From NCBI GenBank assembly GCA_937960785.1, contig CALGOZ010000156.1, positions 1-5,426 of the forward strand: a stretch of DNA of 5,426 nucleotides, read 5' to 3'. Shown one piece after another: positions 1 through 5,281 of the stretch (positions within the stretch are counted from its first letter, which is position 1; each line of letters starts with the position of its first letter). This stretch comes from an uncultured Pseudogracilibacillus sp. (GTDB lineage: Bacteria; Bacillota; Bacilli; Bacillales; Amphibacillaceae). The notes under the pieces were generated by a model. It ran no database searches. It was not told the origin of the DNA and saw only the letters and a list, made by a program, of their open reading frames with translations. Both the position numbers and the translations under genes were made by a program.

Positions 1-50
1 AGATTTTCAAATTTCGTATACAGTGTTCACGTTTACTGTAAACGATTTTT
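1..50. repeat. Hairpin-forming repeat, left copy (A)
   Basis: Positions 9-43 match 5371-5405 at 32 of 35 bases by direct comparison. The unit can fold into a long imperfect hairpin: arm AAATTTCGTATACAG (9-23), a 12-nt loop (24-35) and arm CTGTAAACGATTTTT (36-50), with 12 of 15 positions complementary. A 13-bp palindrome GTTTACTGTAAAC (31-43) is nested in it. The leading AGATTTTC (1-8) matches the linker that precedes the next unit in the right-hand array, so this is probably the last unit of an array extending left of the window. No further unit follows it. The right arm ends in five Ts, so on the + strand it might also stop transcription entering from the left. Function is unknown; it could be a REP-like or tandem intergenic repeat, or a cluster of protein-binding sites. 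Confidence 0.75.
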
Positions 51-164
51 GATGCGATATACAATAAAGTCGATTATTTTATATAGTTAATGAAAAAGTT
101 TTAAAAGAAAAGTTATATATCTAGATTTGACAGCTCCGAAGGAAACTTTTTAAGGAGGGGTTAA

Positions 165-704
165 ATGTTGAATGTCGAGGATACAGCGTTAATTGTAATC
201 GATGTGCAAGGGAAGTTAGCTGAAATCGTCGATGAAAGTGACTTTATTTTGCGAAATATCGAGACGTTAATTAAAGGGGCAAAAATTCTAAATATTCCTA
301 TCGTATACGTGGAGCAATATCCAGAAGGGCTTGGTCCGACGGTTGAACAGCTACAACGTCATTTGGAGGGTGCCCATTACGTGAAGAAGCGGACCTTTAG
401 TGCCTTTTTAGAAGATTCGTTTGTCGAAATGTTAGCAAAATTAAATCGCCATTCGTTATTGATTGCGGGAATTGAATCACACGTCTGTGTCTATCAAACG
501 GTACGAGATTTGTTGAAGCAGTCCTATAACGTAGAGGTTGTCGCTGATGGAGTGTCATCGCGAACGGCACAAAACCGACAAATTGGAATCGAGCGGATGA
601 AAGCAGAAGGTGCATCGATTACATCGACAGAGATGGTGCTCTTTGATTTAATGAAAACTTCGACTCATCCACAATTTAGAGAAATAAGTGCATTAATAAA
701 ATAA
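165..704 (+). CDS. Isochorismatase-superfamily cysteine hydrolase
   Basis: Predicted 179-residue cytoplasmic hydrolase of the isochorismatase-like family, a Rossmann-like fold that cleaves amide, ether or related bonds through a Cys nucleophile. The full Asp-Lys-Cys triad is visible: D13 in the N-terminal strand (ALIVIDVQ), K75 in KxxFSAF, and C108 in GIESHVCV, where the preceding residues usually form the family's cis-peptide. The middle and C-terminal stretch (VVADGVSSRT near 125-134, then EMVLFDLM) resembles the small YcaC/ISOC1-2-like subgroup more than the siderophore isochorismatases, and no ent/dhb-type genes are nearby. Length is normal for the subgroup and nothing is truncated. The ATG is set by a very strong Shine-Dalgarno, AAGGAGGGG at 152-160. 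The gene is followed by its own terminator, so it looks monocistronic. The substrate cannot be deduced from the sequence; nicotinamidase, ureidoacrylate-type amidohydrolase or an uncharacterised amidase are all possible. Confidence 0.9.
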   Translation: MLNVEDTALIVIDVQGKLAEIVDESDFILRNIETLIKGAKILNIPIVYVEQYPEGLGPTVEQLQRHLEGAHYVKKRTFSAFLEDSFVEMLAKLNRHSLLIAGIESHVCVYQTVRDLLKQSYNVEVVADGVSSRTAQNRQIGIERMKAEGASITSTEMVLFDLMKTSTHPQFREISALIK

Positions 705-713
705 ATGTAAAAA

Positions 714-750
714 ACGAATCGGCTCAATGTCGGTTCGTCTCTTATTTTTT
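714..750 (+). terminator. Intrinsic terminator after the hydrolase gene
   Basis: ACGAATCG (714-721) pairs with CGGTTCGT (731-738) over all 8 positions, counting one G-U pair. Two further pairs inside (G-U, C-G) leave a 5-nt loop. A T-rich stretch ending in six Ts (745-750) follows, a few bases below the stem. A run of As precedes the stem, so partial function on the opposite strand is possible. It begins 10 nt after the hydrolase stop codon and separates this gene from the downstream transporter. Confidence 0.75.
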
Positions 751-802
751 ATAAAATTTTCGCTATATATTTACAACATTACATAAAGAAAAAGGTGACA
801 AA

Positions 803-1702
803 TTGCTAAGGATTTATATTTTACTTTTGATCGTAATGGTGGCATGGGGATTTAATGTATCAGCTCTTGTTGTACTTGTTCGAGCTGTAGATCCATTGAC
901 ATTGACAGCCTTCCGAATTATGACAGCTGGAATTGTCGTTCTTTTTATGACGAAGGCGATGGGGCTATTTCGGTTTCCGACGAAAGGCGAATGGAAAACG
1001 ATTGGTATCATAATGTTATTTAACGTAGTGCTCCACCATTCGCTCCTAGCTTTCGGTCTTACTAAAACAACTGGTGCTAATGCAAGTATTATATTAGGAT
1101 CTTTACCACTAATGACGATGATTTTATCGGTAATAATATTGCGTCATTCGATTTCTCGGGCGCGTGTGCTAGGGTTTGTTATTGGCTTTGTCGGTATTTT
1201 ATGGACGTCGGTGGCAACTGATGGTGGAATAGATGCGGTTTCTAGTGGAGATATATTTATTTTCTTATCTATTTTAGCGCAAGCTTTCAGTTTTATTTTA
1301 ATCAGTAAATTAAAGCCGACGTTTGATCCCCGTCTATTAACTGGATATATGTTGCTTATTGGTTCCTTTGTTCTTACTATACTTGCTACAATAACGGAGA
1401 AAAATTTCTCCCAACTTACTTTACTTTTCGACTGGAAAATTGGAACTGTCTTTTTATTTAGTGCAATTGGGGCCACAGCTCTTGGACATATGGTATATAA
1501 TTATGCGGTGCGTCATGTCGGACCAGCAGAGACAGCAATTTTTACAAATTTAAATACGTTGTTTGCCTTAGTGGGATCTGCCTTCTTTTTAGGTGAATCG
1601 ATTTTATTTAGTCATTATATTGGACTAATTTTAATTATCCTTGGGGTCTTTTTTGGTACTGGAGCCTTTGAGTATATAATTAGAAAACGACATCAAACTT
1701 AA
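803..1702 (+). CDS. DMT superfamily (EamA-type) membrane transporter
   Basis: Predicted 299-residue integral membrane protein with about ten hydrophobic segments (roughly 3-25, 33-52, 66-86, 94-112, 121-138, 149-168, 179-197, 213-232, 243-262, 271-289). This is the standard drug/metabolite transporter architecture of two five-helix EamA repeats. Family signatures are the N-terminal AWGFN (14-18), the small-residue run GANASIILGSLP (91-102), and the repeat-ending pattern seen twice: a hydrophobic helix after RHSISRARVLGF (114-125) and FLGESILFSHYIGL (262-275). The C-terminus is basic (RKRHQ), consistent with a cytoplasmic end. The start is TTG at 803, chosen because AAAGGTGA (791-798) lies 4 nt before it and the first helix begins immediately. 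Family members export amino acids, metabolites or drugs; the substrate cannot be told here. It is preceded by a terminator, so it probably has its own promoter, but I see no convincing -35/-10 pair in the 50 bp available. Confidence 0.88.
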   Translation: MLRIYILLLIVMVAWGFNVSALVVLVRAVDPLTLTAFRIMTAGIVVLFMTKAMGLFRFPTKGEWKTIGIIMLFNVVLHHSLLAFGLTKTTGANASIILGSLPLMTMILSVIILRHSISRARVLGFVIGFVGILWTSVATDGGIDAVSSGDIFIFLSILAQAFSFILISKLKPTFDPRLLTGYMLLIGSFVLTILATITEKNFSQLTLLFDWKIGTVFLFSAIGATALGHMVYNYAVRHVGPAETAIFTNLNTLFALVGSAFFLGESILFSHYIGLILIILGVFFGTGAFEYIIRKRHQT

Positions 1703-1711
1703 TTGCTAGAG

Positions 1712-1745
1712 TAGTAGTTTCACATGAGGGTGAAAGGAACTATTA
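1712..1745. repeat. Imperfect inverted repeat just after the EamA gene
   Basis: TTTCAC (1718-1723) and GTGAAA (1730-1735) form a perfect 6-bp stem around a 6-nt loop. The stem extends outward, TAGTAG (1712-1717) with CTATTA (1740-1745), after a 4-nt bulge and with one wobble pair. No T-run follows on either strand, so it is not a canonical terminator. It may be a 3'-end stabilising hairpin for the EamA transcript or a protein-binding site. Confidence 0.4.
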
Positions 1746-1752
1746 TGCTAAA

Positions 1753-1822
1753 TGTATAAAACATCTGCACATCGAAGTCAATAACTTTCACTTATATACC
1801 CGTGTGAAAATTTTACAAAAAC
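1753..1822 (-). promoter_or_regulatory. Candidate antisense promoters facing the EamA 3' end
   Basis: Two promoter-like patterns are readable on the minus strand. A sigma-A-like pair has TTGACT (plus positions 1776-1781) and TATACA (1753-1758) with a 17-nt spacer. A sigma-B-like pair has GTTTTT (1817-1822) and GGGTAT (1796-1801) with a 15-nt spacer. The sigma-B -10 is exact, but the -35 is only partly consensus. Transcripts would run through the hairpin at 1712-1745 and antisense into the transporter gene. No coding frame with a ribosome binding site follows, so any product would be non-coding. In AT-rich DNA such matches arise by chance; this is a weak call. Confidence 0.25.
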
Positions 1823-1826
1823 ATAC

Positions 1827-1864
1827 AAAAGTCTCATGAGTAAGCGCTCGATTTCGACTTTTTT
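1827..1864 (+). terminator. Weak candidate terminator
   Basis: AAAAGTC (1827-1833) pairs with GACTTTT (1856-1862), and the T-run continues to 1864. The interior is a 22-nt loop that can only form a short extra helix (GAG 1838-1840 with CTC 1847-1849). The T-run fits an intrinsic terminator for the EamA transcript, but the stem is AT-rich and the loop large, so efficiency is doubtful. Confidence 0.3.
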
Positions 1865-1956
1865 ATAAAAAAATATTATCGCTCGAAAGGCTTATCATTA
1901 CTAGGGTTAGATTGCTCTTATAAAAAATCGCTTTCAAAAAATATTAGTATATCGCT

Positions 1957-1980
1957 TAACATGAGCCATTAATCATGTTA
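1957..1980. repeat. Perfect 8-bp inverted repeat (hairpin)
   Basis: TAACATGA (1957-1964) and TCATGTTA (1973-1980) are perfect reverse complements around an 8-nt loop. The hairpin sits 11 nt upstream of the strong terminator stem. On a + strand transcript the two would form consecutive stem-loops, as in the 3' half of many small RNAs. It could equally be an operator for a dimeric regulator. Confidence 0.45.
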
Positions 1981-1991
1981 GTATGTAAGAT

Positions 1992-2032
1992 AACTCGTAA
2001 CAGTGACATATCTGTTATGAGTTTTTTGTTTT
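1992..2032 (+). terminator. Strong intrinsic terminator upstream of the opu promoter
   Basis: AACTCGTAACAG (1992-2003) pairs with CTGTTATGAGTT (2012-2023) over 12 positions with a single G-U pair and an 8-nt loop. Six consecutive Ts (2022-2027) begin in the last stem bases and more follow. It acts on + strand transcripts and insulates the opu operon from upstream reading. Because the sigma-B promoter lies downstream of it (2070-2094), it is not an attenuator for that promoter. It would terminate the EamA transcript or an unannotated small RNA starting in the intergenic region. Confidence 0.8.
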
Positions 2033-2048
2033 CCAAAACTACAGAATG

Positions 2049-2068
2049 GCTAATTGTGTGCTATTAGC
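2049..2068. promoter_or_regulatory. Operator-like inverted repeat next to opu -35
   Basis: GCTAAT (2049-2054) and ATTAGC (2063-2068) are perfect inverted half-sites separated by 8 bp, and the second ends one base before the sigma-B -35 element. Position and symmetry suit a dimeric regulator modulating the opu promoter. Betaine-related regulators of the GbsR/OpcR (MarR-like) type are known in Bacillus, but I cannot assign this site to any of them. In RNA the arms could pair further using wobble pairs, but the site should lie upstream of the sigma-B transcript start. Confidence 0.4.
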
Positions 2069-2069
2069 T

Positions 2070-2094
2070 GTTTAAAATTAGGCGTTTTGGGTAT
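2070..2094 (+). promoter_or_regulatory. Sigma-B-type promoter of the opu operon
   Basis: GTTTAA (2070-2075) and GGGTAT (2089-2094) are separated by exactly 13 nt. Both hexamers match the Bacillus sigma-B consensus in full. Transcription would start near 2100-2103, giving a leader of about 25 nt before the opuAA ATG at 2128, which includes the ribosome binding site GGGGTGG (2117-2123). Sigma-B control of compatible-solute uptake is established for opuE in B. subtilis and opuC in Listeria, so the arrangement makes biological sense. I found no good sigma-A promoter in the same interval; TATAAG at 2092-2097 lacks a usable -35. Confidence 0.75.
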
Positions 2095-2127
2095 AAGTAT
2101 TTTCAAACAAACTATTGGGGTGGAATC

Positions 2128-3342
2128 ATGAGTGGTATAAAGGTCAAGAATTTGACCAAAGTATACGGAAGAAAACCAAAGCAAGCAATTAACTATTTAG
2201 ATGAAGGAAAGTCAAAGGCAGAGATTCTTGAATTAACCGGAATGACTGTAGGAGTTAGCAAGGCAAACTTCGAAGTTAATCCGGGAGAAATCTTTGTTAT
2301 TATGGGTTTGTCAGGAAGTGGTAAATCGACTTTAGTTCGAATGTTGAACCGATTAGTAGAGCCGACAGAAGGTGAAATTTACATTAATGGAAAAGATATA
2401 GCAAAAATGAACCGTGAAGATTTGCGGAATGTTAGACGGAAAAAAATGAGTATGGTATTCCAAAATTTTGCACTTCTTCCGCACAAAACAATTTTGCAAA
2501 ACACGGAATTTGGCTTAGAAATTCAAGGTGTTAGCCAAGAGGAACGGGAACAAAAAGCCCGTGAAGCTCTCGAGTTAGTCGGATTGAAAGAATATGTCGA
2601 TATGTATCCTGATGAGTTATCTGGTGGGATGCAACAACGGGTAGGACTAGCCCGAGCGTTAGCGAATGATCCGGATATTTTATTAATGGACGAGGCCTTT
2701 AGTGCGCTTGATCCATTGATTCGTAAAGATATGCAAGATGAATTGATGGAGTTACACCAGTCGTTAAACAAGACGATTATTTTCATTACGCATGACCTAA
2801 ACGAAGCCTTACGCATAGGTGATCGGATTGCGTTAATGAAAGATGGTGAAATAGTCCAAATTGGAACAGCAGAAGAAATTTTAATGAACCCTGCTGATCA
2901 ATATGTAGAAAAGTTCGTTGAAGATGTTGATTTAGCAAAAGTATTAACTGCCGGTCATGTCATGAAGCGACCGGAACGAGTGATGGTCGATCGTGGACCA
3001 AGGGTTGCTTTACGGATTATGAAAGAAAACGGTGTTTCGACCGTTTATGTTGTCGATCGGCAAAAGCGTCTCCTTGGAATTGTGACTGCGGATGATGCCG
3101 CAAGAGCAGTCCGCGAAAATTTAACATTAAAAGATGTATTAATAGAGGATGTGCCAACAGTTACAGAAGATATGTTAATTGATGATTTATTCGAGCCGAT
3201 GACTGAGGCTCAAGCACCATTGTCAGTTGTTGATGAGAAAAATCGTTTAATTGGAATCGTCGTTCGAGGTTCTGTTATTGGAGCTTTAGCTGGCGATGAT
3301 GAGGTCATTAATGGAAACGGAGGTGCGACTGAAGATGAATAG
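2128..3342 (+). CDS. opuAA: Glycine betaine ABC importer, ATPase subunit OpuAA
   Basis: 404-residue cytoplasmic ATPase that powers the OpuA compatible-solute importer. All ABC motifs are intact: Walker A GLSGSGKST (60-68), Q-loop glutamine Q112 in VFQNFALLPHKT, signature LSGGMQQ (164-170), Walker B ILLMDEA (184-190) with catalytic E189, D-loop SALD (192-195) and switch histidine H222. Before Walker A lies the OpuA/ProV-type insertion (residues 22-42, LDEGKSKAEILELTG), which separates this class from generic ABC ATPases. Residues about 275-390 form two CBS domains, which in lactococcal OpuA take part in ionic-strength sensing and cyclic-di-AMP binding. The tail is acidic (GDDEV, then ATEDE), like the anionic tail described there. 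Length is close to B. subtilis OpuAA. The ATG follows GGGGTGG by 4 nt. It is the first gene of opuAA-opuAB-opuAC, with a sigma-B promoter directly upstream. A ProV-like name is the only real alternative. Confidence 0.96.
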   Translation: MSGIKVKNLTKVYGRKPKQAINYLDEGKSKAEILELTGMTVGVSKANFEVNPGEIFVIMGLSGSGKSTLVRMLNRLVEPTEGEIYINGKDIAKMNREDLRNVRRKKMSMVFQNFALLPHKTILQNTEFGLEIQGVSQEEREQKAREALELVGLKEYVDMYPDELSGGMQQRVGLARALANDPDILLMDEAFSALDPLIRKDMQDELMELHQSLNKTIIFITHDLNEALRIGDRIALMKDGEIVQIGTAEEILMNPADQYVEKFVEDVDLAKVLTAGHVMKRPERVMVDRGPRVALRIMKENGVSTVYVVDRQKRLLGIVTADDAARAVRENLTLKDVLIEDVPTVTEDMLIDDLFEPMTEAQAPLSVVDEKNRLIGIVVRGSVIGALAGDDEVINGNGGATEDE

Positions 3343-4180
3343 TGAGCAACTCCTTCCAAAATTACCGGTTGATGATTGGGTAGAAAAACTTGTTGTTTTC
3401 TTGAAAGAATATTTTCCAATGATTTTTTCAGCAATTTCCGATGCGGTTAGTTGGATGACAAAGGGATTAGTTTCCTTACTATCTATTGGTCCACCTATTG
3501 TGTTAATTTTAATACTTGCGTTGTTATCTTGGTGGATTGTCAATTGGCGTCTCGGCCTATTTACATTGATTGGCTTAGGTCTAATCGATAATTTAGGTTA
3601 CTGGTCTGAGACAATCGATACGTTAGCGTTAATTTTAATCTCAGTTATTTTCTCGATTGTTATCGGAGTACCGATTGGAATTTGGATGTCCCAACGTAAT
3701 GCAGTGCAAACGATTGTTACACCAATTCTTGATTTTATGCAGACGATGCCAGCGTTCGTCTATTTAATTCCGGCGGTTGTCTTTTTCAGCCTCGGGGTCG
3801 TACCAGGAGTAATTGCGACGATTATTTTTGCAATGCCACCAACCGTGCGACTGACGAACTTGGGAATCCGTCAAGTCGATGAGGAATTAATCGAAGCGGC
3901 AAATGCTTTTGGGGCGACGACGGGACAACGTCTATTCAAGGTTCAGTTACCTTTAGCTACGCCGACGATTATGGCTGGAATTAACCAGACGATTATGCTA
4001 TCGCTTTCGATGGTTGTCGTTGCATCCTTAGTAGGTGCACCAGGTTTAGGTACGATTGTTTATCGCTCGATTACACAAGTTGATATCGGCATGGGTTTTG
4101 AAAGTGGACTTGCCCTCGTTATTTTAGCGATGGTGCTCGACCGAATGACCCAAGGAAAGCCGAAACGTCAAAAGGCGTAA
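3335..4180 (+). CDS. opuAB: Glycine betaine ABC importer, permease subunit OpuAB
   Basis: 281-residue polytopic membrane protein forming the translocation channel of OpuA. Hydrophobic segments lie at roughly 53-70, 72-84, 95-118, 139-152, 153-168, 218-236 and 255-269, preceded by an amphipathic N-terminal stretch (around 14-45). The binding-protein-dependent permease EAA loop, which docks onto the ATPase, is clear: EAANAFGATTGQRLFKVQLP (187-206) with conserved EAA, G and LP. QTMPAFVYLIP (136-146) is typical of the OpuAB/ProW family. I chose ATG 3335 because GGAGGTG (3319-3325) lies 9 nt upstream and the length then equals that of the family. The in-frame ATGs at 3296, 3299 and 3311 precede the ribosome binding site and would add 8-13 residues. 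The start overlaps the last 8 nt of opuAA, implying translational coupling and balanced subunit production. The end is basic (GKPKRQK), consistent with the cytoplasmic side. Confidence 0.95.
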   Translation: MNSEQLLPKLPVDDWVEKLVVFLKEYFPMIFSAISDAVSWMTKGLVSLLSIGPPIVLILILALLSWWIVNWRLGLFTLIGLGLIDNLGYWSETIDTLALILISVIFSIVIGVPIGIWMSQRNAVQTIVTPILDFMQTMPAFVYLIPAVVFFSLGVVPGVIATIIFAMPPTVRLTNLGIRQVDEELIEAANAFGATTGQRLFKVQLPLATPTIMAGINQTIMLSLSMVVVASLVGAPGLGTIVYRSITQVDIGMGFESGLALVILAMVLDRMTQGKPKRQKA

Positions 4181-4221
4181 ATTTAATTTCTGTACAAGGT
4201 TTTTAGCATAATATTTTCGAG

Positions 4222-4244
4222 ATAAAAGGTGTCTTGCCTTTTAT
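4222..4244 (+). promoter_or_regulatory. Stem-loop between opuAB and opuAC
   Basis: ATAAAAGG (4222-4229) and CCTTTTAT (4237-4244) pair perfectly over 8 bp around a 7-nt loop in the 100-nt gap between opuAB and opuAC. The downstream flank is A/T-mixed with no run of Ts, so it is at most a leaky terminator. In importer operons such hairpins often mark an RNA processing or stabilising point that allows the binding protein to be made in excess over the membrane subunits; that role is inferred here. No convincing separate promoter for opuAC is visible. Confidence 0.55.
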
Positions 4245-4280
4245 ATAAATTAATTACTATTAGGAGGATTGTATTCTTTT

Positions 4281-5234
4281 ATGTTTAAAAGAACAAAGCT
4301 TTTTAGTTTCATGTTACTTCTTGTACTTTCGTTAGCACTGGTAGCATGTGGTGGTGCAGATGATGGTGCAACAGACACAGGAGATACTAGCGAGGAAGCA
4401 GGCGATAGTAGTGAGTTATTGCTTGATTTAGGTCAAGAAAACTTATCAGTACCATACGTTGCTTGGGCTCGTGAAACAATTTCAACGCACTTATTAGCAG
4501 CGATTTTAGAAGATGTTGGTTATAACGTTGAAGTAAAGCAAGTTGAAGCTGGTCCAATGTTTGCTGGAGTTGCAGAAGGTACGGAAGACTTCCACACGTC
4601 CGCTTGGTTGCCAGCTACTCACGCGAGCTACTGGGAAGAGTATGGTGACGATTTAGTTCAAGTAACTGAAGTATTAGATAAAGCACCGCTTGCTTTAACA
4701 GTTCCATCATACGTTGAGGATATTAACTCGATTGAGGATTTAAAAGATAACGAAGAATTCGGTGAAGCGGTAAACTGGGAGATTATCGGTATCGACCCAG
4801 GTGCAGGAATTATGCAGAATACACAGACAGTTATTGAAGAATATGGCTTAGACAACTGGACTGTTGTTGAAAGCTCTGAAGCTGCAATGTTAACGACACT
4901 ACGTGAAAAAATTGAAAACGAAGAGCCAGTTATCGTTCCATTGTGGAAGCCTCACTGGATTTTCGGTGTTGAGGACTTAAAGATGCTCGAAGATCCAAAG
5001 GAAATCTACGGTGGTGAGGGTGACCAAATTTACACGGTTGCTCGTAAAGGTTTAGAAGAGGACGCTCCTGCAGCCTACCGTATTTTAGAAAACTATGTCG
5101 AAGACTACGACTTAGTTGAAGAATTAATGCCACTCGTTCACGACGAAGGTCAGGACCCAGCAGATGTTGCTCGGGAGTTTTTAGAAAACAACCCAGACAA
5201 ACTTGCTGAGTGGACTGAAGGCGTAAGAGAATAA
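4281..5234 (+). CDS. opuAC: Glycine betaine-binding lipoprotein OpuAC
   Basis: 317-residue extracellular lipoprotein that binds glycine betaine or a related solute and delivers it to OpuAB. A classic lipoprotein signal peptide is present: basic MFKRTK, a hydrophobic core (7-20) and lipobox LVAC with the lipidated cysteine at C23. An acidic Gly/Asp/Ser/Thr linker (about 24-45) follows. The type II periplasmic-binding domain carries PYVAWARET (58-66), FHTSAWLP (104-111, W109), VNW (164-166), GIDPGAG (170-176) and PLWKPHW (220-226). The tryptophans in the last group, WLP and VNW are candidates for the aromatic cage known to hold the betaine trimethylammonium group, with H225 as a possible carboxylate ligand. 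The whole protein is rich in Asp and Glu. I chose ATG 4281; an in-frame TTG at 4269 is one base after AGGAGG (4262-4267) and too close, although ATG 4281 leaves an unusually long 13-nt spacing. It is the last gene of the operon. Confidence 0.95.
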   Translation: MFKRTKLFSFMLLLVLSLALVACGGADDGATDTGDTSEEAGDSSELLLDLGQENLSVPYVAWARETISTHLLAAILEDVGYNVEVKQVEAGPMFAGVAEGTEDFHTSAWLPATHASYWEEYGDDLVQVTEVLDKAPLALTVPSYVEDINSIEDLKDNEEFGEAVNWEIIGIDPGAGIMQNTQTVIEEYGLDNWTVVESSEAAMLTTLREKIENEEPVIVPLWKPHWIFGVEDLKMLEDPKEIYGGEGDQIYTVARKGLEEDAPAAYRILENYVEDYDLVEELMPLVHDEGQDPADVAREFLENNPDKLAEWTEGVRE

Positions 5235-5248
5235 TTGTATTTATAAGG

Positions 5249-5281
5249 AAAGGAACCGGCGCAGTGCTGGTTCCTTTTTTT
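5249..5281 (+). terminator. Intrinsic terminator of the opu operon
   Basis: AAAGGAACCGGC (5249-5260) pairs with GCTGGTTCCTTT (5266-5277) over 12 positions with one G-U pair and a 5-nt loop (5261-5265). A run of seven Ts covers 5275-5281. It starts 15 nt after the opuAC stop codon. This is the strongest and most GC-rich terminator in the window and closes the three-gene operon. Confidence 0.93.

Larger units (their letters stand above)
1703..2069. other. Structured intergenic region between EamA gene and opuAA
   Basis: This stretch has no credible gene. The longest reading frame I noticed, from ATG 1975 (29 codons), lacks a ribosome binding site and runs through a terminator stem. The region instead holds several inverted repeats (1712-1745, 1827-1864, 1957-1980, 1992-2023, 2049-2068), listed separately where they can be supported. 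ATCGCT occurs three times (1878-1883, 1927-1932, 1951-1956), and an A-run followed by TATTA occurs near 1877 and 1946. The final strong terminator is too far from the EamA stop codon (about 290 nt) to be its obvious terminator. A long 3' UTR or an independent small RNA are both possible. Confidence 0.6.

Noticed and set aside
127..132. TTGACA as a -35 element for the hydrolase gene
   Set aside because: A -10 element at the right distance would fall at about 150-155, inside the ribosome binding region, and the sequence there is not -10-like.
134..157. CTCC (134-137) pairing with GGAG (154-157) to hide the hydrolase ribosome binding site
   Set aside because: Only four pairs across a 16-nt loop; too weak to call a regulatory structure.
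1923..1936. CcpA cre-like site
   Set aside because: Twelve of 14 positions fit the consensus, but the two mismatches are the conserved leading TG, and there is no clear promoter beside it.
1975..2067. Small ORF of 29 codons starting at ATG 1975
   Set aside because: No ribosome binding site, and it runs through the terminator hairpin and the operator-like repeat.
1703..2127. Cyclic-di-AMP (ydaO-type) riboswitch upstream of an osmolyte transporter
   Set aside because: The conserved GGG-rich core of that riboswitch is not visible, and the opu promoter lies downstream of the only terminator.
3296..3334. Upstream in-frame starts for opuAB (3296, 3299, 3311)
   Set aside because: They lie before the GGAGGTG at 3319-3325; ATG 3335 has correct spacing and gives the usual family length.
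4234..4260. Separate promoter for opuAC (TTGCCT with TACTAT)
   Set aside because: The spacer is 15 nt, the -10 is poor, and transcription would start inside the ribosome binding site.
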